Source: Hyphomicrobium sp.
Lineage (GTDB): Bacteria; Pseudomonadota; Alphaproteobacteria; Rhizobiales; Hyphomicrobiaceae
Assembly: GCA_002928515.1 (NCBI GenBank)
Contig: PERI01000002.1
Location: forward strand, 434,001-498,000
Length of the DNA: 64,000 bases
Reading direction: 5' to 3'
Positions 50,228-60,071 of this stretch are shown here, in pieces. The position numbers and the translations under genes are program-made. The notes under the pieces are model-generated. The model searched no databases and had not been told where the DNA came from. It was given only the letters and a program-made list of their open reading frames with translations. Numbering within the stretch: position 1 is the stretch's first letter; each line of letters starts with the position of its first letter.

Positions 50228-50895
50228 GTAAAATTAAGCTCGATGCCGGAGACGAAGTCGCGGCGTCAAAGTTTATTGTTGCCAACACCAAACTTATGTC
50301 GCCGCCGCTGGTTCCGGAAATCGTGTTGCATCTGGCTGAAGAGTCCATGCCGATTTGGCAAAAGTCAGAAGACGAGCTTGGCGAAATGAATGTGCCGCCG
50401 CCCTATTGGGCGTTCGCTTGGGCGGGTGGTCAAGCCTTAGCTCGGTATCTGCTCGATCATCCAGACATTTGTCAGAACAAACGCGTGCTCGATCTGGGTG
50501 CCGGATCAGGATTGACGGCGATTGCAGCGTGCCGAACAGGCGCACGCGACGTGCTTGCTGCCGACATCGACGAACTCGCGCTGGCTGCTTGCCGAGCTAA
50601 CGCACGCGCAAACTCCGTGCAATTTTCCACTACGCGCGATGATTTGCTTGCTCGGCCCATCGATAGGTTTGGTGTGCTTCTCGTGGGTGATTTATTTTAC
50701 GAGCGTACACTTGCCGATCAGGTCATCGCCACAATAGATGCAGCAAAGGCACTTGGGGCTGTGGTGCTGATCGGCGATCCGCAGCGCAGTTACTTCCCCC
50801 GTGACCGCTTCACCCGACTTGCCGACTATCAGGTACCCGTGACGCGCGATCTGGAAGATTCCGAGATCAAGCGCACGACAGTTTGGCTCGCATAG
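50224..50895 (+). CDS. EtfB-type protein lysine methyltransferase (METTL20-like)
   Basis: Seven-strand methyltransferase, 223 aa. The pattern PPPYWAFAWAGGQALARYLLDHP, then LDLGAGSGLTAIAACRTGA, ADIDELAL and LLVGDLFYE, matches the ETF-beta lysine methyltransferase group, which modifies electron-transfer flavoprotein beta subunit. It overlaps the EVE gene by four bases and is probably co-translated. Other protein substrates cannot be excluded. Confidence 0.83.
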   Translation: MSKIKLDAGDEVAASKFIVANTKLMSPPLVPEIVLHLAEESMPIWQKSEDELGEMNVPPPYWAFAWAGGQALARYLLDHPDICQNKRVLDLGAGSGLTAIAACRTGARDVLAADIDELALAACRANARANSVQFSTTRDDLLARPIDRFGVLLVGDLFYERTLADQVIATIDAAKALGAVVLIGDPQRSYFPRDRFTRLADYQVPVTRDLEDSEIKRTTVWLA

Positions 50896-51072
50896 CCATA
50901 AAGCATTGAAAATAAATACTATTATATTCTTTGTGCTGTTTCGCCTCGTTAGAATTGGCCGGTGCGTCCAATCGTCAATTTCGACCTTTGCGCATGTTGT
51001 GGCGGCGCATCGGGCCTTCCATAATGGCGTTCAAAGGCCACTGCTCAGATGGCCGACCGGAGGAATAACGAC

Positions 51073-53019
51073 ATGTCCGACAAGACCTATCCCGTGCCCG
51101 CAGAGTGGGCGCAGCGCGCATTTATTAATGCTGCGAGCTATCAAGAAAAATACGATCGGTCCGTTGCCGACCCGGAAGGGTTTTGGAGTGAAGAGGGACG
51201 TCGGCTTGCGTGGATGCGTCCTTACACACGCGCTAAAAATACTTCGTTTGAAGCTGGCAAAGTCGATATCCGCTGGTTTGAAGATGGCACGCTGAACGTT
51301 TCAGAAAACTGTATCGATCGTCATCTGCCGACACGGGCGGAGCAGGTGGCCATCATCTGGGAAGGTGATAATCCGCAAGAGAGTGAGCAGATCACGTATC
51401 GTCAGCTGCACGAACGCGTGCAGCGCTTTGCGAATGTTTTGAAGAAGCACAACGTCAAGAAGGGCGATCGCGTCACCATCTATCTGCCCATGATCCCTGA
51501 AGCTGCTTATGCAATGCTCGCATGTGCGCGAATCGGGGCCATTCATTCGATTGTGTTCGGCGGGTTCTCGCCTGACAGTTTGCAGAACCGCCTCGATGAT
51601 GCAGATTCCAAATTTCTCATCACGGCCGATGAAGGCTTACGTGGCGGTAAGCCCGTAGCTCTCAAAAAGAATGCCGATGCGGCGTTGGCTAAGAGCAAAG
51701 GCGGCGAGAAGGTTTTGGTTGTGCGCCGGACAGGCAATCCGGTGCCGATGACAGAGGGCCGCGATTTCTGGCTGCATGAAGAAATTTTGACCGTTCCGGC
51801 CGAGTGTCCGCCGGTGGAAGTCAATGCCGAAGATCCGCTGTTCATTCTCTACACGTCGGGCTCGACAGGGAAGCCGAAAGGCGTCGTGCATACGACAGGC
51901 GGGTATCTGCTGTACGCGTCGATGACTCATCAATACGTGTTCGATTATCACGACGGCGATATCTACTGGTGCACAGCCGATGTGGGTTGGGTCACCGGTC
52001 ACAGCTATATCGTTTACGGTCCGCTCGCGAACGGCGCGACGACGTTGATGTTCGAAGGCATTCCAACCTATCCATCGACATCACGATTTTGGGATGTCGT
52101 CGATAAGTGGAAGGTCAACATTTTCTATACGGCGCCTACTGCCATTCGTTCTCTGATGGGTGCTGGCGACGATCTCGTCAAGCGTACCAGCCGCGCGTCA
52201 TTGCGTTTGCTCGGATCGGTGGGTGAGCCTATCAATCCGGAAGCATGGGAATGGTATTATCATGTGGTGGGTGATGGGCGTTGCCCGATTGTCGATACCT
52301 GGTGGCAGACGGAAACAGGCGGCATTCTCATAACGCCATTGCCCGGTGCGATTGCGACCAAACCGGGTTCGGCGACTAAGGCATTCTTCGGCGTGCGGCC
52401 TGCACTCGTCGATGACAAAGGTGCGTTCCTTGAAGGTGCGGCACAAGGCAATCTCGTGATTTTGGATAGCTGGCCGGGTCAGTCCCGCACGGTTTATGGC
52501 GATCACGAACGCTTCGAGCAGACGTATTTCTCGACTTATCCCGGTATGTATTTCACCGGCGATGGCTGTCGTCGCGATGAAGACGGCTATTATTGGATTA
52601 CCGGTCGCGTCGATGATGTGATCAACGTATCCGGCCATCGTATGGGCACTGCCGAAGTGGAGAGCGCGCTTGTCTCGCATCCGAAAGTTTCGGAAGCCGC
52701 TGTCGTTGGCTACCCGCACGATCTCAAAGGACAAGGCATCTATTGCTATGTCACGCTGAATGCGGGGCAGAGCGGTGATGACAGCTTACGCAAAGATCTC
52801 GTGGCGCATGTGCGCAAGGAGATCGGCCCGATTGCTTCGCCGGATCTCATTCAGTTTTCGCCGGGGTTGCCGAAAACGCGTTCGGGCAAGATTATGCGGC
52901 GCATTTTGCGCAAGATCGCCGAGGACGATTTCAGCAATCTGGGTGATACCTCGACGTTGGCCGATCCCGGCGTCGTCGATGATTTGATCGGCAATCGTCA
53001 GAATCGAAAGTCGGCCTGA
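51073..53019 (+). CDS. acs: acetyl-CoA synthetase
   Basis: Activates acetate to acetyl-CoA through acetyl-AMP. 648 aa from the ATG at 51073, which has GGAGGA about 9 bases upstream; an in-frame ATG at 51049 is too far. [14 protein letters not shown] is the AMP-binding P-loop, [10 protein letters not shown] the adenylation core and the C-terminal [10 protein letters not shown] contains the lysine that is acetylated in this family. The 50896-51072 gap is presumed to hold the promoter. A clear terminator follows the stop. Confidence 0.96.
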   Translation: MSDKTYPVPAEWAQRAFINAASYQEKYDRSVADPEGFWSEEGRRLAWMRPYTRAKNTSFEAGKVDIRWFEDGTLNVSENCIDRHLPTRAEQVAIIWEGDNPQESEQITYRQLHERVQRFANVLKKHNVKKGDRVTIYLPMIPEAAYAMLACARIGAIHSIVFGGFSPDSLQNRLDDADSKFLITADEGLRGGKPVALKKNADAALAKSKGGEKVLVVRRTGNPVPMTEGRDFWLHEEILTVPAECPPVEVNAEDPLFILYTSGSTGKPKGVVHTTGGYLLYASMTHQYVFDYHDGDIYWCTADVGWVTGHSYIVYGPLANGATTLMFEGIPTYPSTSRFWDVVDKWKVNIFYTAPTAIRSLMGAGDDLVKRTSRASLRLLGSVGEPINPEAWEWYYHVVGDGRCPIVDTWWQTETGGILITPLPGAIATKPGSATKAFFGVRPALVDDKGAFLEGAAQGNLVILDSWPGQSRTVYGDHERFEQTYFSTYPGMYFTGDGCRRDEDGYYWITGRVDDVINVSGHRMGTAEVESALVSHPKVSEAAVVGYPHDLKGQGIYCYVTLNAGQSGDDSLRKDLVAHVRKEIGPIASPDLIQFSPGLPKTRSGKIMRRILRKIAEDDFSNLGDTSTLADPGVVDDLIGNRQNRKSA

Positions 53020-53049
53020 GATCAATCAGTCGTTCGATGAAACACATGA

Positions 53050-53083
53050 GAGCGTGGCGCAGGTCACGCTCTTTCCTTTTTTG
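53050..53083 (+). terminator. rho-independent terminator of acs
   Basis: AGAGCGTG (53050-53057) and CACGCTCT (53066-53073) form a perfect 8-bp stem with an 8-nt loop, followed by a T-rich run (TTCCTTTTTTT). It lies 31 bases after the acs stop and just before the stop of the convergent extensin-like gene. Confidence 0.92.
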
Positions 53084-53090
53084 CGGAGTT

Positions 53091-53831
53091 CTAACGGCAG
53101 GATTTCAAGTAACCGCGATCGAAGTGGAAATGGTCGTGATGGGCTGCGTTGTAATCCGGTCCCAGCACGACACGAAAATAGCGACAAGCGCCGCGGTGCA
53201 CGTCGCGCAAAAATTTTGCTTCTGTGGTGTCGCCCTGCCAATCCTTTTTCAAACTGATGCGTCGTCCGTCGGCTAAGGTGAAGGCGCCAATGTCGAGTGC
53301 GTTGGCTGTTGCGTGTTGGCTGCGGAAATCGCCCCAAAACTTGCTGCCGATGATGTTGCGGCAGGAATATCCACCCATGTTGAGAAGGCCTGTGACGCTA
53401 CTCTTAAAATGTAGCTGTGCAGCAGGTTGCACGACGTGCGCGACCCACATGCCAAATGCGGCTGCCATTTCACAAGTCATCGCGTTGACTGGAATTTTTG
53501 CGCTGCTTGCAGACGACATGCGCACGCCGTTGATCCACCCGCATCCATCTTTGTAGGGCTGATCACTAATGGGCGTTGCGATGAGGATCGGCGCTTTCAG
53601 TGTTGCTGCGCATAGAGCCTTGTCATGGCGTAACGACGTCAAGCGAAAATCCAGAAACCAACTGTCTTTGTCACTGAGATCTAGTGGACTGATCGGGCTC
53701 ATGCGCTGCGGGATCGCTCCCGACCAAAATGCCACGAGAATTGCGCCGATTGCGACAAGCACTGAAAACTTGGCGACGAGGCGCTTCAATTGCCGAACGG
53801 TTCTGTCATAGGACGTCGCGCGATCTGTCAT
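53091..53831 (-). CDS. extensin-like (D-Ala peptidase-fold) protein
   Basis: Extensin-family C-terminal domain protein, 246 aa, common in Hyphomicrobiales. A single N-terminal membrane helix (about 20-40) anchors a periplasmic domain. It has two cysteine-bearing motifs (CGWINGVRMSS, MTCEMAAAF), SQHATANALDIGAF, and AAHHDHFHFD near the end, which resembles the zinc site of peptidoglycan peptidases of the LAS type. A cell-wall role is therefore likely but not shown. Confidence 0.87.
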   Translation of the reverse strand: MTDRATSYDRTVRQLKRLVAKFSVLVAIGAILVAFWSGAIPQRMSPISPLDLSDKDSWFLDFRLTSLRHDKALCAATLKAPILIATPISDQPYKDGCGWINGVRMSSASSAKIPVNAMTCEMAAAFGMWVAHVVQPAAQLHFKSSVTGLLNMGGYSCRNIIGSKFWGDFRSQHATANALDIGAFTLADGRRISLKKDWQGDTTEAKFLRDVHRGACRYFRVVLGPDYNAAHHDHFHFDRGYLKSCR

Positions 53832-53946
53832 CCGTCACATGCCCATCTCACTGCCCGCGCGTGTGTGGTCGCGTTCGTGGCCAAATGCCAAATGGCGCCC
53901 TGTTGCCAGAGCGCCATGTAGAGCGTCAGATAGGTATGAATTTGGG

Positions 53947-55212
53947 TTATTTCGAGAGGCGCAACTGCGTCAGCTTGCTGGCAATGTTTTTGAATGCTGC
54001 CGAAAGTTCTGCTTCGTTCTCAGCGTTTGCGAAATAACCATCGCCTGTCGTCGCGCACGATCTCAATGTTTGAATGGCGTTGGGATCGCTGCCCAGGCCA
54101 AAGCCGATCGAAAAGACTTTCACACCTTTGCCTTTCATCGCATCGCATAAGGCGATGGCCTGTTGCGATGATTTTGTACCATGAAATGCGGTGTTGAATT
54201 CACCATCGGTCATGAGGACGACAGCCTTGATGAGTTTGTCCTTTTCGACGAGTTCGTAGGCGTCCGGTGCGCTGCCGCCACTGAACGTAGCCGACCAATC
54301 TTCCGAGATCATATTCCACGCCCATTGCACGCCGAAGTGACCGCCGGTACTGCCCTCTGCCACGTAAGCGTTGACTTTGCTGACGACGGTATCTTTGTCG
54401 TCTGACAATGGCGTGATGCCCGACGGCGGACAGATGAACGCATTGTGCAAGCCGCCTGTGGGATCGACATCCTTCGGGCTATCGGCTTTGACGTGAAACA
54501 GCCCGACGCTATCGCTCGCACCGCCGCCTTGACGTTCGGACACGCAACCATCCGTCGATTTTTTCGTGCCAATGGATGATGCCAGTGCGCCGAGCTTTAC
54601 ACTTGCGGAATAGGGAGCCAGTGCGATACGGACTTTTTGCGGAGAATTTTCCTGCTTCGGATAAAGTTCTTCGGCAAATTCTTTGAACGCGGACTTCAAT
54701 GAGTCGATTTTGCGCTTGCCGCCGATGGAATCTTTCATTGATCCGGTGATATCGAGCGCCATGCCGACCTCGATGTCGCTCTGCTTGAAGATTGCGGCAG
54801 ATGCTACCGGCACGTTCAAACTTTTGTAGCCGCCGATGCGCGCCAGTGTCGTCTCGATGGTCGATTGGACGTTGATGTCGACGGTTCCAGCCTCGCGATT
54901 GATCTGGATGTCTGGCTCGTTAATACTTTCGAGTGGACTGGTCAGGTTCAGGTTGGTCGTGAAGTAGGTTTTGCCAAGATCGATCAATTGCTGATCGGAC
55001 AAGTTTCCGTTCAGCAGTTCGCGGCCGACCGCTAATGACGCACTATCGATCGCATCTGAGACACGGGTTTTGAGGTCAACCGCGCGCGAGAAATCGAGTG
55101 CCACGCCTGCCATAAAGAAGATAACGAGCGCCATAAGCCCGAAAAGCATGGCAACTGCGCCGTTTTCGTCGCGGCGAAAGCGCAGAATGGCAAGTGTCCT
55201 AACGCTGGACAT
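53947..55212 (-). CDS. TadG-like protein with von Willebrand factor A domain
   Basis: Putative Tad-pilus-related or envelope protein, 421 aa. The N-terminal TadE/G-type segment (NGAVAMLFGLMALVIFFMAGVALDFSRAVD) contains one membrane helix and a short lipophilic signal. A VWA domain spans about 140-420, with the metal site VGMALDITGSMKDS and VVLMTDGEFN. No other tad genes are in view, so it may work alone, as similar orphan proteins do in this order. The 55213-55352 gap holds no gene. Confidence 0.85.
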   Translation of the reverse strand: MSSVRTLAILRFRRDENGAVAMLFGLMALVIFFMAGVALDFSRAVDLKTRVSDAIDSASLAVGRELLNGNLSDQQLIDLGKTYFTTNLNLTSPLESINEPDIQINREAGTVDINVQSTIETTLARIGGYKSLNVPVASAAIFKQSDIEVGMALDITGSMKDSIGGKRKIDSLKSAFKEFAEELYPKQENSPQKVRIALAPYSASVKLGALASSIGTKKSTDGCVSERQGGGASDSVGLFHVKADSPKDVDPTGGLHNAFICPPSGITPLSDDKDTVVSKVNAYVAEGSTGGHFGVQWAWNMISEDWSATFSGGSAPDAYELVEKDKLIKAVVLMTDGEFNTAFHGTKSSQQAIALCDAMKGKGVKVFSIGFGLGSDPNAIQTLRSCATTGDGYFANAENEAELSAAFKNIASKLTQLRLSK

Positions 55213-55352
55213 GTGTGTCTCCGTGAAACATCGATCGTTCGATATCGCTGGAGATGCAACACTGGTGCCTGAATGCTCTTTCAGATCAACGATGTGAAAG
55301 GTTTGTGCATGTGTGGTTACAGATTCGTAAATCTAGGATTCGAAACCTGGGT

Positions 55353-55574
55353 TTAAAAGTCAGACGCGATACCGCCGGTTTCCCAATCGCCGAACCGGAT
55401 GGGATCAGGTCCTTCCCGTCCACCGATCTCTTTTGCGGCTTCTGTTTTACGGGCGTCTTGGCGACGCGCTTTGGCCTCGGCCAGCGCACGCTGCGCCTCA
55501 GGCGTGAGTTGCTTTTGCGGCTGGCCGAGCGCTTCACTCGTATCTGGAAGCGGTTCCGTCGCGTCGTTCGTCAT
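55353..55574 (-). CDS. SDHAF4-like (DUF1674) succinate dehydrogenase assembly factor
   Basis: Small soluble protein, 73 aa from the ATG at 55574 (GAAGAGA about 8 bases upstream); the frame extends to 55718 without support. The C-terminus GGREGPDPIRFGDWETGGIASDF is split here as the DUF1674 signature: GPDPIRFGDWE then GIASDF. Its eukaryotic counterpart helps assemble succinate dehydrogenase; the same role is inferred. It is divergent from htpX, the usual arrangement in Hyphomicrobiales. Confidence 0.88.
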   Translation of the reverse strand: MTNDATEPLPDTSEALGQPQKQLTPEAQRALAEAKARRQDARKTEAAKEIGGREGPDPIRFGDWETGGIASDF

Positions 55575-55737
55575 AGTTGTCTCTTCGAAATAGCGCCAAG
55601 TCTGCAAATTGAGGAGCGCATCGCCAGATATTGGGCCAAGCATTTTTGCACTGGCCCTTAACCCAGGCCAGAATACATCATATATACGCCGAGCGTGAAT
55701 GGCTGGATGACGTCCCACGCTGACGAGGAGTTGCCTT

Positions 55738-56721
55738 ATGCCTATGAATTATGCCCGAACTGCTCTTTTGCTTGCGGCATTGACTGCAATTTTTGTCGCA
55801 ATGGGTGCAGCCGTTGGCGGCAAGGGTGGTCTGCTGGTGGCATTTGGCGTCGCGATGGTGATGAATATCGTCAGCCTGTGGAAGTCTGACACGATGGTCT
55901 TGCGCATGTTCAAGGCGCAGGAAGTCAACGAAGCAACCGCGCCTGAATTGTACGGCATCGTGCGCAGTTTGGCGCAGCGTGCGGAACTGCCGATGCCGCG
56001 CGTTTACATCATGAATTCTCCGCAGCCTAACGCATTTGCAACGGGACGTAGTCCGGCGAATTCCGCGGTGTGCGCTTCGACCGGTTTGCTTGAAGCTTTG
56101 ACGAAAGAAGAAGTGGCAGGCGTCATGGCGCACGAACTCGCCCACATCAAAAATCGCGATACCCTGACGATGGCGGTTGCTGCGACAATCGGCGGTGCAG
56201 TTTCGATGTTCGCGCAATACCTTCAGTTGGGCATGTTGTTTGGCAGCGCTCGCAACGATGATCGCGGTGGTCTTGGCATGATCGGAACTTTGGTAGCTGT
56301 TATTATTGCGCCGCTTGCGGCGATGATGGTGCAGATGGCGATCAGCCGCTCGCGCGAATATCAGGCCGACCGCATGGGTGCGCAGATTGCCGGTAATCCT
56401 ATTTGGCTCGCTTCCGCTTTGAAGAAGATCAACGCGATTGCACGGCGTATTCCCAACGAGCAAGCCGAAGCTATTCCTGCAGCAGCGCACGTTTTCATTA
56501 TCAATCCGCTCAACGGGCGCGGGATCGACAATCTGTTTTCGACGCATCCCAATGTCGAAAATCGGCTCGCTGAACTCGAAGCGATGGCGCGGGAGATGGG
56601 TATCAGTGGTAGCGCGCCGTTTGATGACACGGCTGCTACGCCATCGGGCAGTGATGATGCTGGCAGCGTTTGGGTGGCCGGGCGTAACTACACCAACAAA
56701 CCCAAGCGGCCGTGGGGTTAA
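55738..56721 (+). CDS. htpX: membrane zinc metalloprotease HtpX
   Basis: Quality-control protease of the inner membrane, M48 family, 327 aa. Zinc ligands in HELAH (His132, His136; catalytic Glu133), third ligand likely in SREYQAD near residue 206. Helices near 8-45 and 150-200 frame the active site. GAGGAG precedes the ATG; a second ATG two codons later is possible. It starts a rightward block with rsmB, heparinase and purH. Confidence 0.94.
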   Translation: MPMNYARTALLLAALTAIFVAMGAAVGGKGGLLVAFGVAMVMNIVSLWKSDTMVLRMFKAQEVNEATAPELYGIVRSLAQRAELPMPRVYIMNSPQPNAFATGRSPANSAVCASTGLLEALTKEEVAGVMAHELAHIKNRDTLTMAVAATIGGAVSMFAQYLQLGMLFGSARNDDRGGLGMIGTLVAVIIAPLAAMMVQMAISRSREYQADRMGAQIAGNPIWLASALKKINAIARRIPNEQAEAIPAAAHVFIINPLNGRGIDNLFSTHPNVENRLAELEAMAREMGISGSAPFDDTAATPSGSDDAGSVWVAGRNYTNKPKRPWG

Positions 56722-56777
56722 TGTGAGGTCGCTAACGTGGAGCTAAGCTACCAACGGGCCTGTGTGCGCCACCGTGA

Positions 56778-58133
56778 TTGCGCGTGAAAAGCAGTGTGGC
56801 CATCGCCGATGGATTAGCTGCGCGCGATGTTGCCGCCTCAGCGCTGTTTTCGGTGTTCGTCGAAAAGCGTGCGTTCGACGATGTGTTCGCCAAAGTTTCG
56901 GAAGCGCGCTCTTTGGCGCCGCGTGATCGCGGGTTTGCTCGATTGATTGCGGCGACCGTATTGCGCCATCGCGGTTCACTCAACGCAGTGATCCGCAGTT
57001 TTCTCGATAAGCCGTTGCCGGAAAATCAGGGTCGCCTTGAACCGATCCTGCTGGGTGCTGCTGCTCAGTTGCTGTTTCTCAGAACGCCACCACACGCGGC
57101 TATTTCGTTGGCTGTCGATCAATGTCGCGTCGATAGTGCGGCGCGCCGATTCGATAAATTGGCCAACGCTGTTTTGCGTCGGGTCAGTGTCGAGGGCGAT
57201 GCCATTCTGGCTGAACTCGATCCGGTCACATTGAATGTGCCACATTGGCTTTTAGTGCGCTGGCAGAATACTTATGGACATGCGGTTGCGCGCGAGATTG
57301 CGCTGGCTTCGCTGACAGAAGCACCGCTCGATCTGTCCATCCATGGCGATGTGAATGCATGGGCAGAAACTTTAGGCGGCAGCGTGTTACCGACGGGGTC
57401 CGTGCGATTGGCTGCCTCAGGACGCATCGAAGATTTGCCTGGATACGATGACGGGGCTTGGTGGGTGCAGGATGCCGCTGCGGCTTTGCCGGTGAAATTA
57501 TTCGGCGATGTGCGCGGAAAGCATGTCGCTGATTTGTGTGCTGCGCCTGGCGGCAAGACTGCGCAGCTTGCTGCTGGCGGCGCGCGCGTCACGTCCGTCG
57601 ATAAATCGCCAGGTCGGCTGAAGCGGCTGAAAGGCAATTTGGCTCGGCTCGGCTTGGACGCGGAAACGGCTGTGGCTGATGCGTCGGCGTTCGATCCCGG
57701 CTATCAGTATGATGCCGTTTTGATTGATGCACCCTGTACTGCGACAGGCACCATTCGGCGACACCCAGACATTTTGCATTTGAAGCGCGATGACGATGTT
57801 GCAGCACTCGCGGCCGTGCAGGCTCCCATTCTTGCGCGTGCAGCAAATCTGGTGAAACCAGGTGGCACACTCGTCTATTGCACGTGTTCATTGGAGCCCG
57901 AGGAAGGTCGTGATCAAGTCGCAAAATTTCTAGCCATGTATCCGGAATTTTCGCGATCACCTGTTACACCTTTTGATCTCGTAGGCTCTAGCAGCGTCGG
58001 TCACGACAGCGTCAAGTCCTGGATTTCTGACGAGGGCGATCTGCGGACATTGCCGCACCACTTGTCCGACTTGCCGTTCGGACAGACAGGAATGGATGGG
58101 TTTTTCGCAGCTAAGCTGATCCGCGACGCTTAA
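56778..58133 (+). CDS. rsmB: 16S rRNA (cytosine-C5) methyltransferase RsmB-like
   Basis: Methylates a cytosine of 16S rRNA (C967 in E. coli). 451 aa: an NusB-like N-terminal RNA-binding domain (about 10-140), then a Rossmann methyltransferase domain with CAAPGGKTAQLAAGG, DAPCTATGTIRRHPD (motif IV cysteine) and CTCSLEPEEG (catalytic cysteine). The open frame begins at TTG 56778; GTG at 56784 or 56793 is also possible, and no ribosome site settles it. Confidence 0.9.
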   Translation: MRVKSSVAIADGLAARDVAASALFSVFVEKRAFDDVFAKVSEARSLAPRDRGFARLIAATVLRHRGSLNAVIRSFLDKPLPENQGRLEPILLGAAAQLLFLRTPPHAAISLAVDQCRVDSAARRFDKLANAVLRRVSVEGDAILAELDPVTLNVPHWLLVRWQNTYGHAVAREIALASLTEAPLDLSIHGDVNAWAETLGGSVLPTGSVRLAASGRIEDLPGYDDGAWWVQDAAAALPVKLFGDVRGKHVADLCAAPGGKTAQLAAGGARVTSVDKSPGRLKRLKGNLARLGLDAETAVADASAFDPGYQYDAVLIDAPCTATGTIRRHPDILHLKRDDDVAALAAVQAPILARAANLVKPGGTLVYCTCSLEPEEGRDQVAKFLAMYPEFSRSPVTPFDLVGSSSVGHDSVKSWISDEGDLRTLPHHLSDLPFGQTGMDGFFAAKLIRDA

Positions 58134-58265
58134 TGCAGGGGAAATAGGGGCCTGCTCAACAGTCTGGCTCGCGCTGTGCCTTGTTTTGGTGCGCCCGAGC
58201 GGGTAGTTCGAATTGCGGGGTTTCCGCATCGCTCGTAGAAATCCACCAGGCGGCAAGGGCGCAAA

Positions 58266-59972
58266 ATGACGGATTTAAGCCTATCCGAACGGCTGAAAAT
58301 TCGCTCGCTGGCTGCCGAGCAAACTCGGCGGCGGGCGATCACCCGCACGCTGTCGTCGCCGCTCTTGAGGTGGAGTTTTGGCACTGCGGCCGCCGATCAA
58401 ATTTTGATCGTGCCCCAAGAGTTGCGTGCCGACGATCCCAGCTTCTGGTTCGAAGTCGAGAATGGCCAATTCGGTCTTGCGTCCGAGATTGCCGATCTCA
58501 AAGGTGCTTCACCGTTTCGCATCGTGCCGCCCAGCATAGCGTGGGAGCGCGAACTCCACGGGTTCGGTTGGTTACGCCATTTGGCAGCTGCCGAGAACGA
58601 CGATGCAGCATTGGCTGCACGCAACTACGTGTTGGAATGGATTTCGATACAGCGCACACATCGCGGCGTTGCTTTCGAGCCGGCAGTTATCGCGCGTCGG
58701 TTGATGTCGTGGATTGCACAAGCCAACATGCTGCTCGAAGACACCGATGCGCGCACGTATGGCACGATCATGAGCAGCATCGGTCAGCAGATCATCACGC
58801 TCAAGACGACATGGCGTAATGCGCCTGATGGTGTGCCACGGATGGTCTGTTTGATCGCGCTGATGTTGGCCGATCTTGCCGTTGCCGGTCACGATCGACA
58901 GCTCCATGAAGCGCAAAGCGCGTTAGTGTCGGAGTTGAAGTCCCAGGTGCTTGAAGATGGTGGGCATATCAGTCGCAATCCCAGCGTGCTCGCAGAATTG
59001 GTTCTCGATTTGCTTCCGCTCGGGCAATGCTTTCAAGCGCGTGGGCGCCAGGCGCCTGACGAAATTGCGAGCGTCGTCAAAAAGGCGTTGGCTTTTTTGC
59101 GCTTCATGCGGCTTGGCGATGGCATGTTGGCACGCTTCAACGGAGTGAGCACCGGATCGCCCGCGGCGTTAGCTACCGTGCTTGGATACTCCGGGGGCGA
59201 ATTAGACGCGGTTTCGGCTGCCGAAGCGTCAGGGTATGGGCGCCTAGAGCGTGGCGAGACCATCATACTGTCAGATATCGGTTCGCCACCGCCGCTGGAA
59301 ATTTCCACCGAGGCGCAAGCCGGAGCTTTATCGTTTGAAATGACGTCGCGTGCGCGGCTGATCTTCGTCAACTGCGGATTTCCAGGCCCAGCTCACTCCG
59401 ATTGGAATTCCGTTGCGCGCGCGACCGCCAGCCATACGACATTGTGTTTAGCTGAAACGTCATCGTCGCGCCTCGTGCGTCACCCTCAGTTGGAAGCCAT
59501 CGTCGGCGGGCTGCCTATTCGTGGACCGGATATGGTGGCGGCACGCTTAAGCGATGAAGGCGGCATTGCTGTGCTGGCTGCCAATCACGATGGCTATGTG
59601 AAGCGGTTCGGTGTGTTTCACAGTCGTCGCCTGGAGCTGTCGGCCAACGGTCAGCGCCTCGATGGATTGGATCGGCTTGAGCTCGTACCTTCAAAGCACA
59701 GGCTCGACGCCGAGTTGCCGTATGCCATCCATTTTCATGTGCATCCCGATTGCCGGTGTGAGCGCGGGCCGACGCGGGACAGTTGCCGCATCCGCGTCGG
59801 TGATGGGCAGGTATGGCTCTTCAAGGCCGATACGGGCACCGTATCCATCGAAGACAGCTTGTACTTCGTCGATAGCGCGGGTCCGCGGCCTTCTCTGCAA
59901 ATCGTGGTGCGCGGGACGATGCTGGCATCTGTCGAAATTCGCTGGGATATGGCAATCGAAAGCGGACTGTAG
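58266..59972 (+). CDS. heparinase II/III-family protein
   Basis: Polysaccharide-lyase-like protein, 568 aa, lying between rsmB and purH as in other Hyphomicrobiales. An alpha-toroid N-terminal half (about 60-290) and a beta-sandwich heparinase II/III C-terminal half (about 310-560) are visible (FVNCGFPGPAHSDWNSVARATASHTTL is broken here as FVNCGFPG then ASHTTL). There is no signal peptide, unlike classical lyases. The substrate is unknown. Confidence 0.82.
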   Translation: MTDLSLSERLKIRSLAAEQTRRRAITRTLSSPLLRWSFGTAAADQILIVPQELRADDPSFWFEVENGQFGLASEIADLKGASPFRIVPPSIAWERELHGFGWLRHLAAAENDDAALAARNYVLEWISIQRTHRGVAFEPAVIARRLMSWIAQANMLLEDTDARTYGTIMSSIGQQIITLKTTWRNAPDGVPRMVCLIALMLADLAVAGHDRQLHEAQSALVSELKSQVLEDGGHISRNPSVLAELVLDLLPLGQCFQARGRQAPDEIASVVKKALAFLRFMRLGDGMLARFNGVSTGSPAALATVLGYSGGELDAVSAAEASGYGRLERGETIILSDIGSPPPLEISTEAQAGALSFEMTSRARLIFVNCGFPGPAHSDWNSVARATASHTTLCLAETSSSRLVRHPQLEAIVGGLPIRGPDMVAARLSDEGGIAVLAANHDGYVKRFGVFHSRRLELSANGQRLDGLDRLELVPSKHRLDAELPYAIHFHVHPDCRCERGPTRDSCRIRVGDGQVWLFKADTGTVSIEDSLYFVDSAGPRPSLQIVVRGTMLASVEIRWDMAIESGL

Positions 59973-60071
59973 CGCGGCACAACGGCGCGCGGTGTGTGCC
60001 TAATGCGTCGCGGGATTGTTGGTTGCGCGATTGGCATGGTATCGCCCGACATGCTTCAATAGGATTTGGTT

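Noticed and set aside
55678-56547. 289-aa leftward frame
   Set aside because: Antisense to htpX, histidine-rich by frame artefact.
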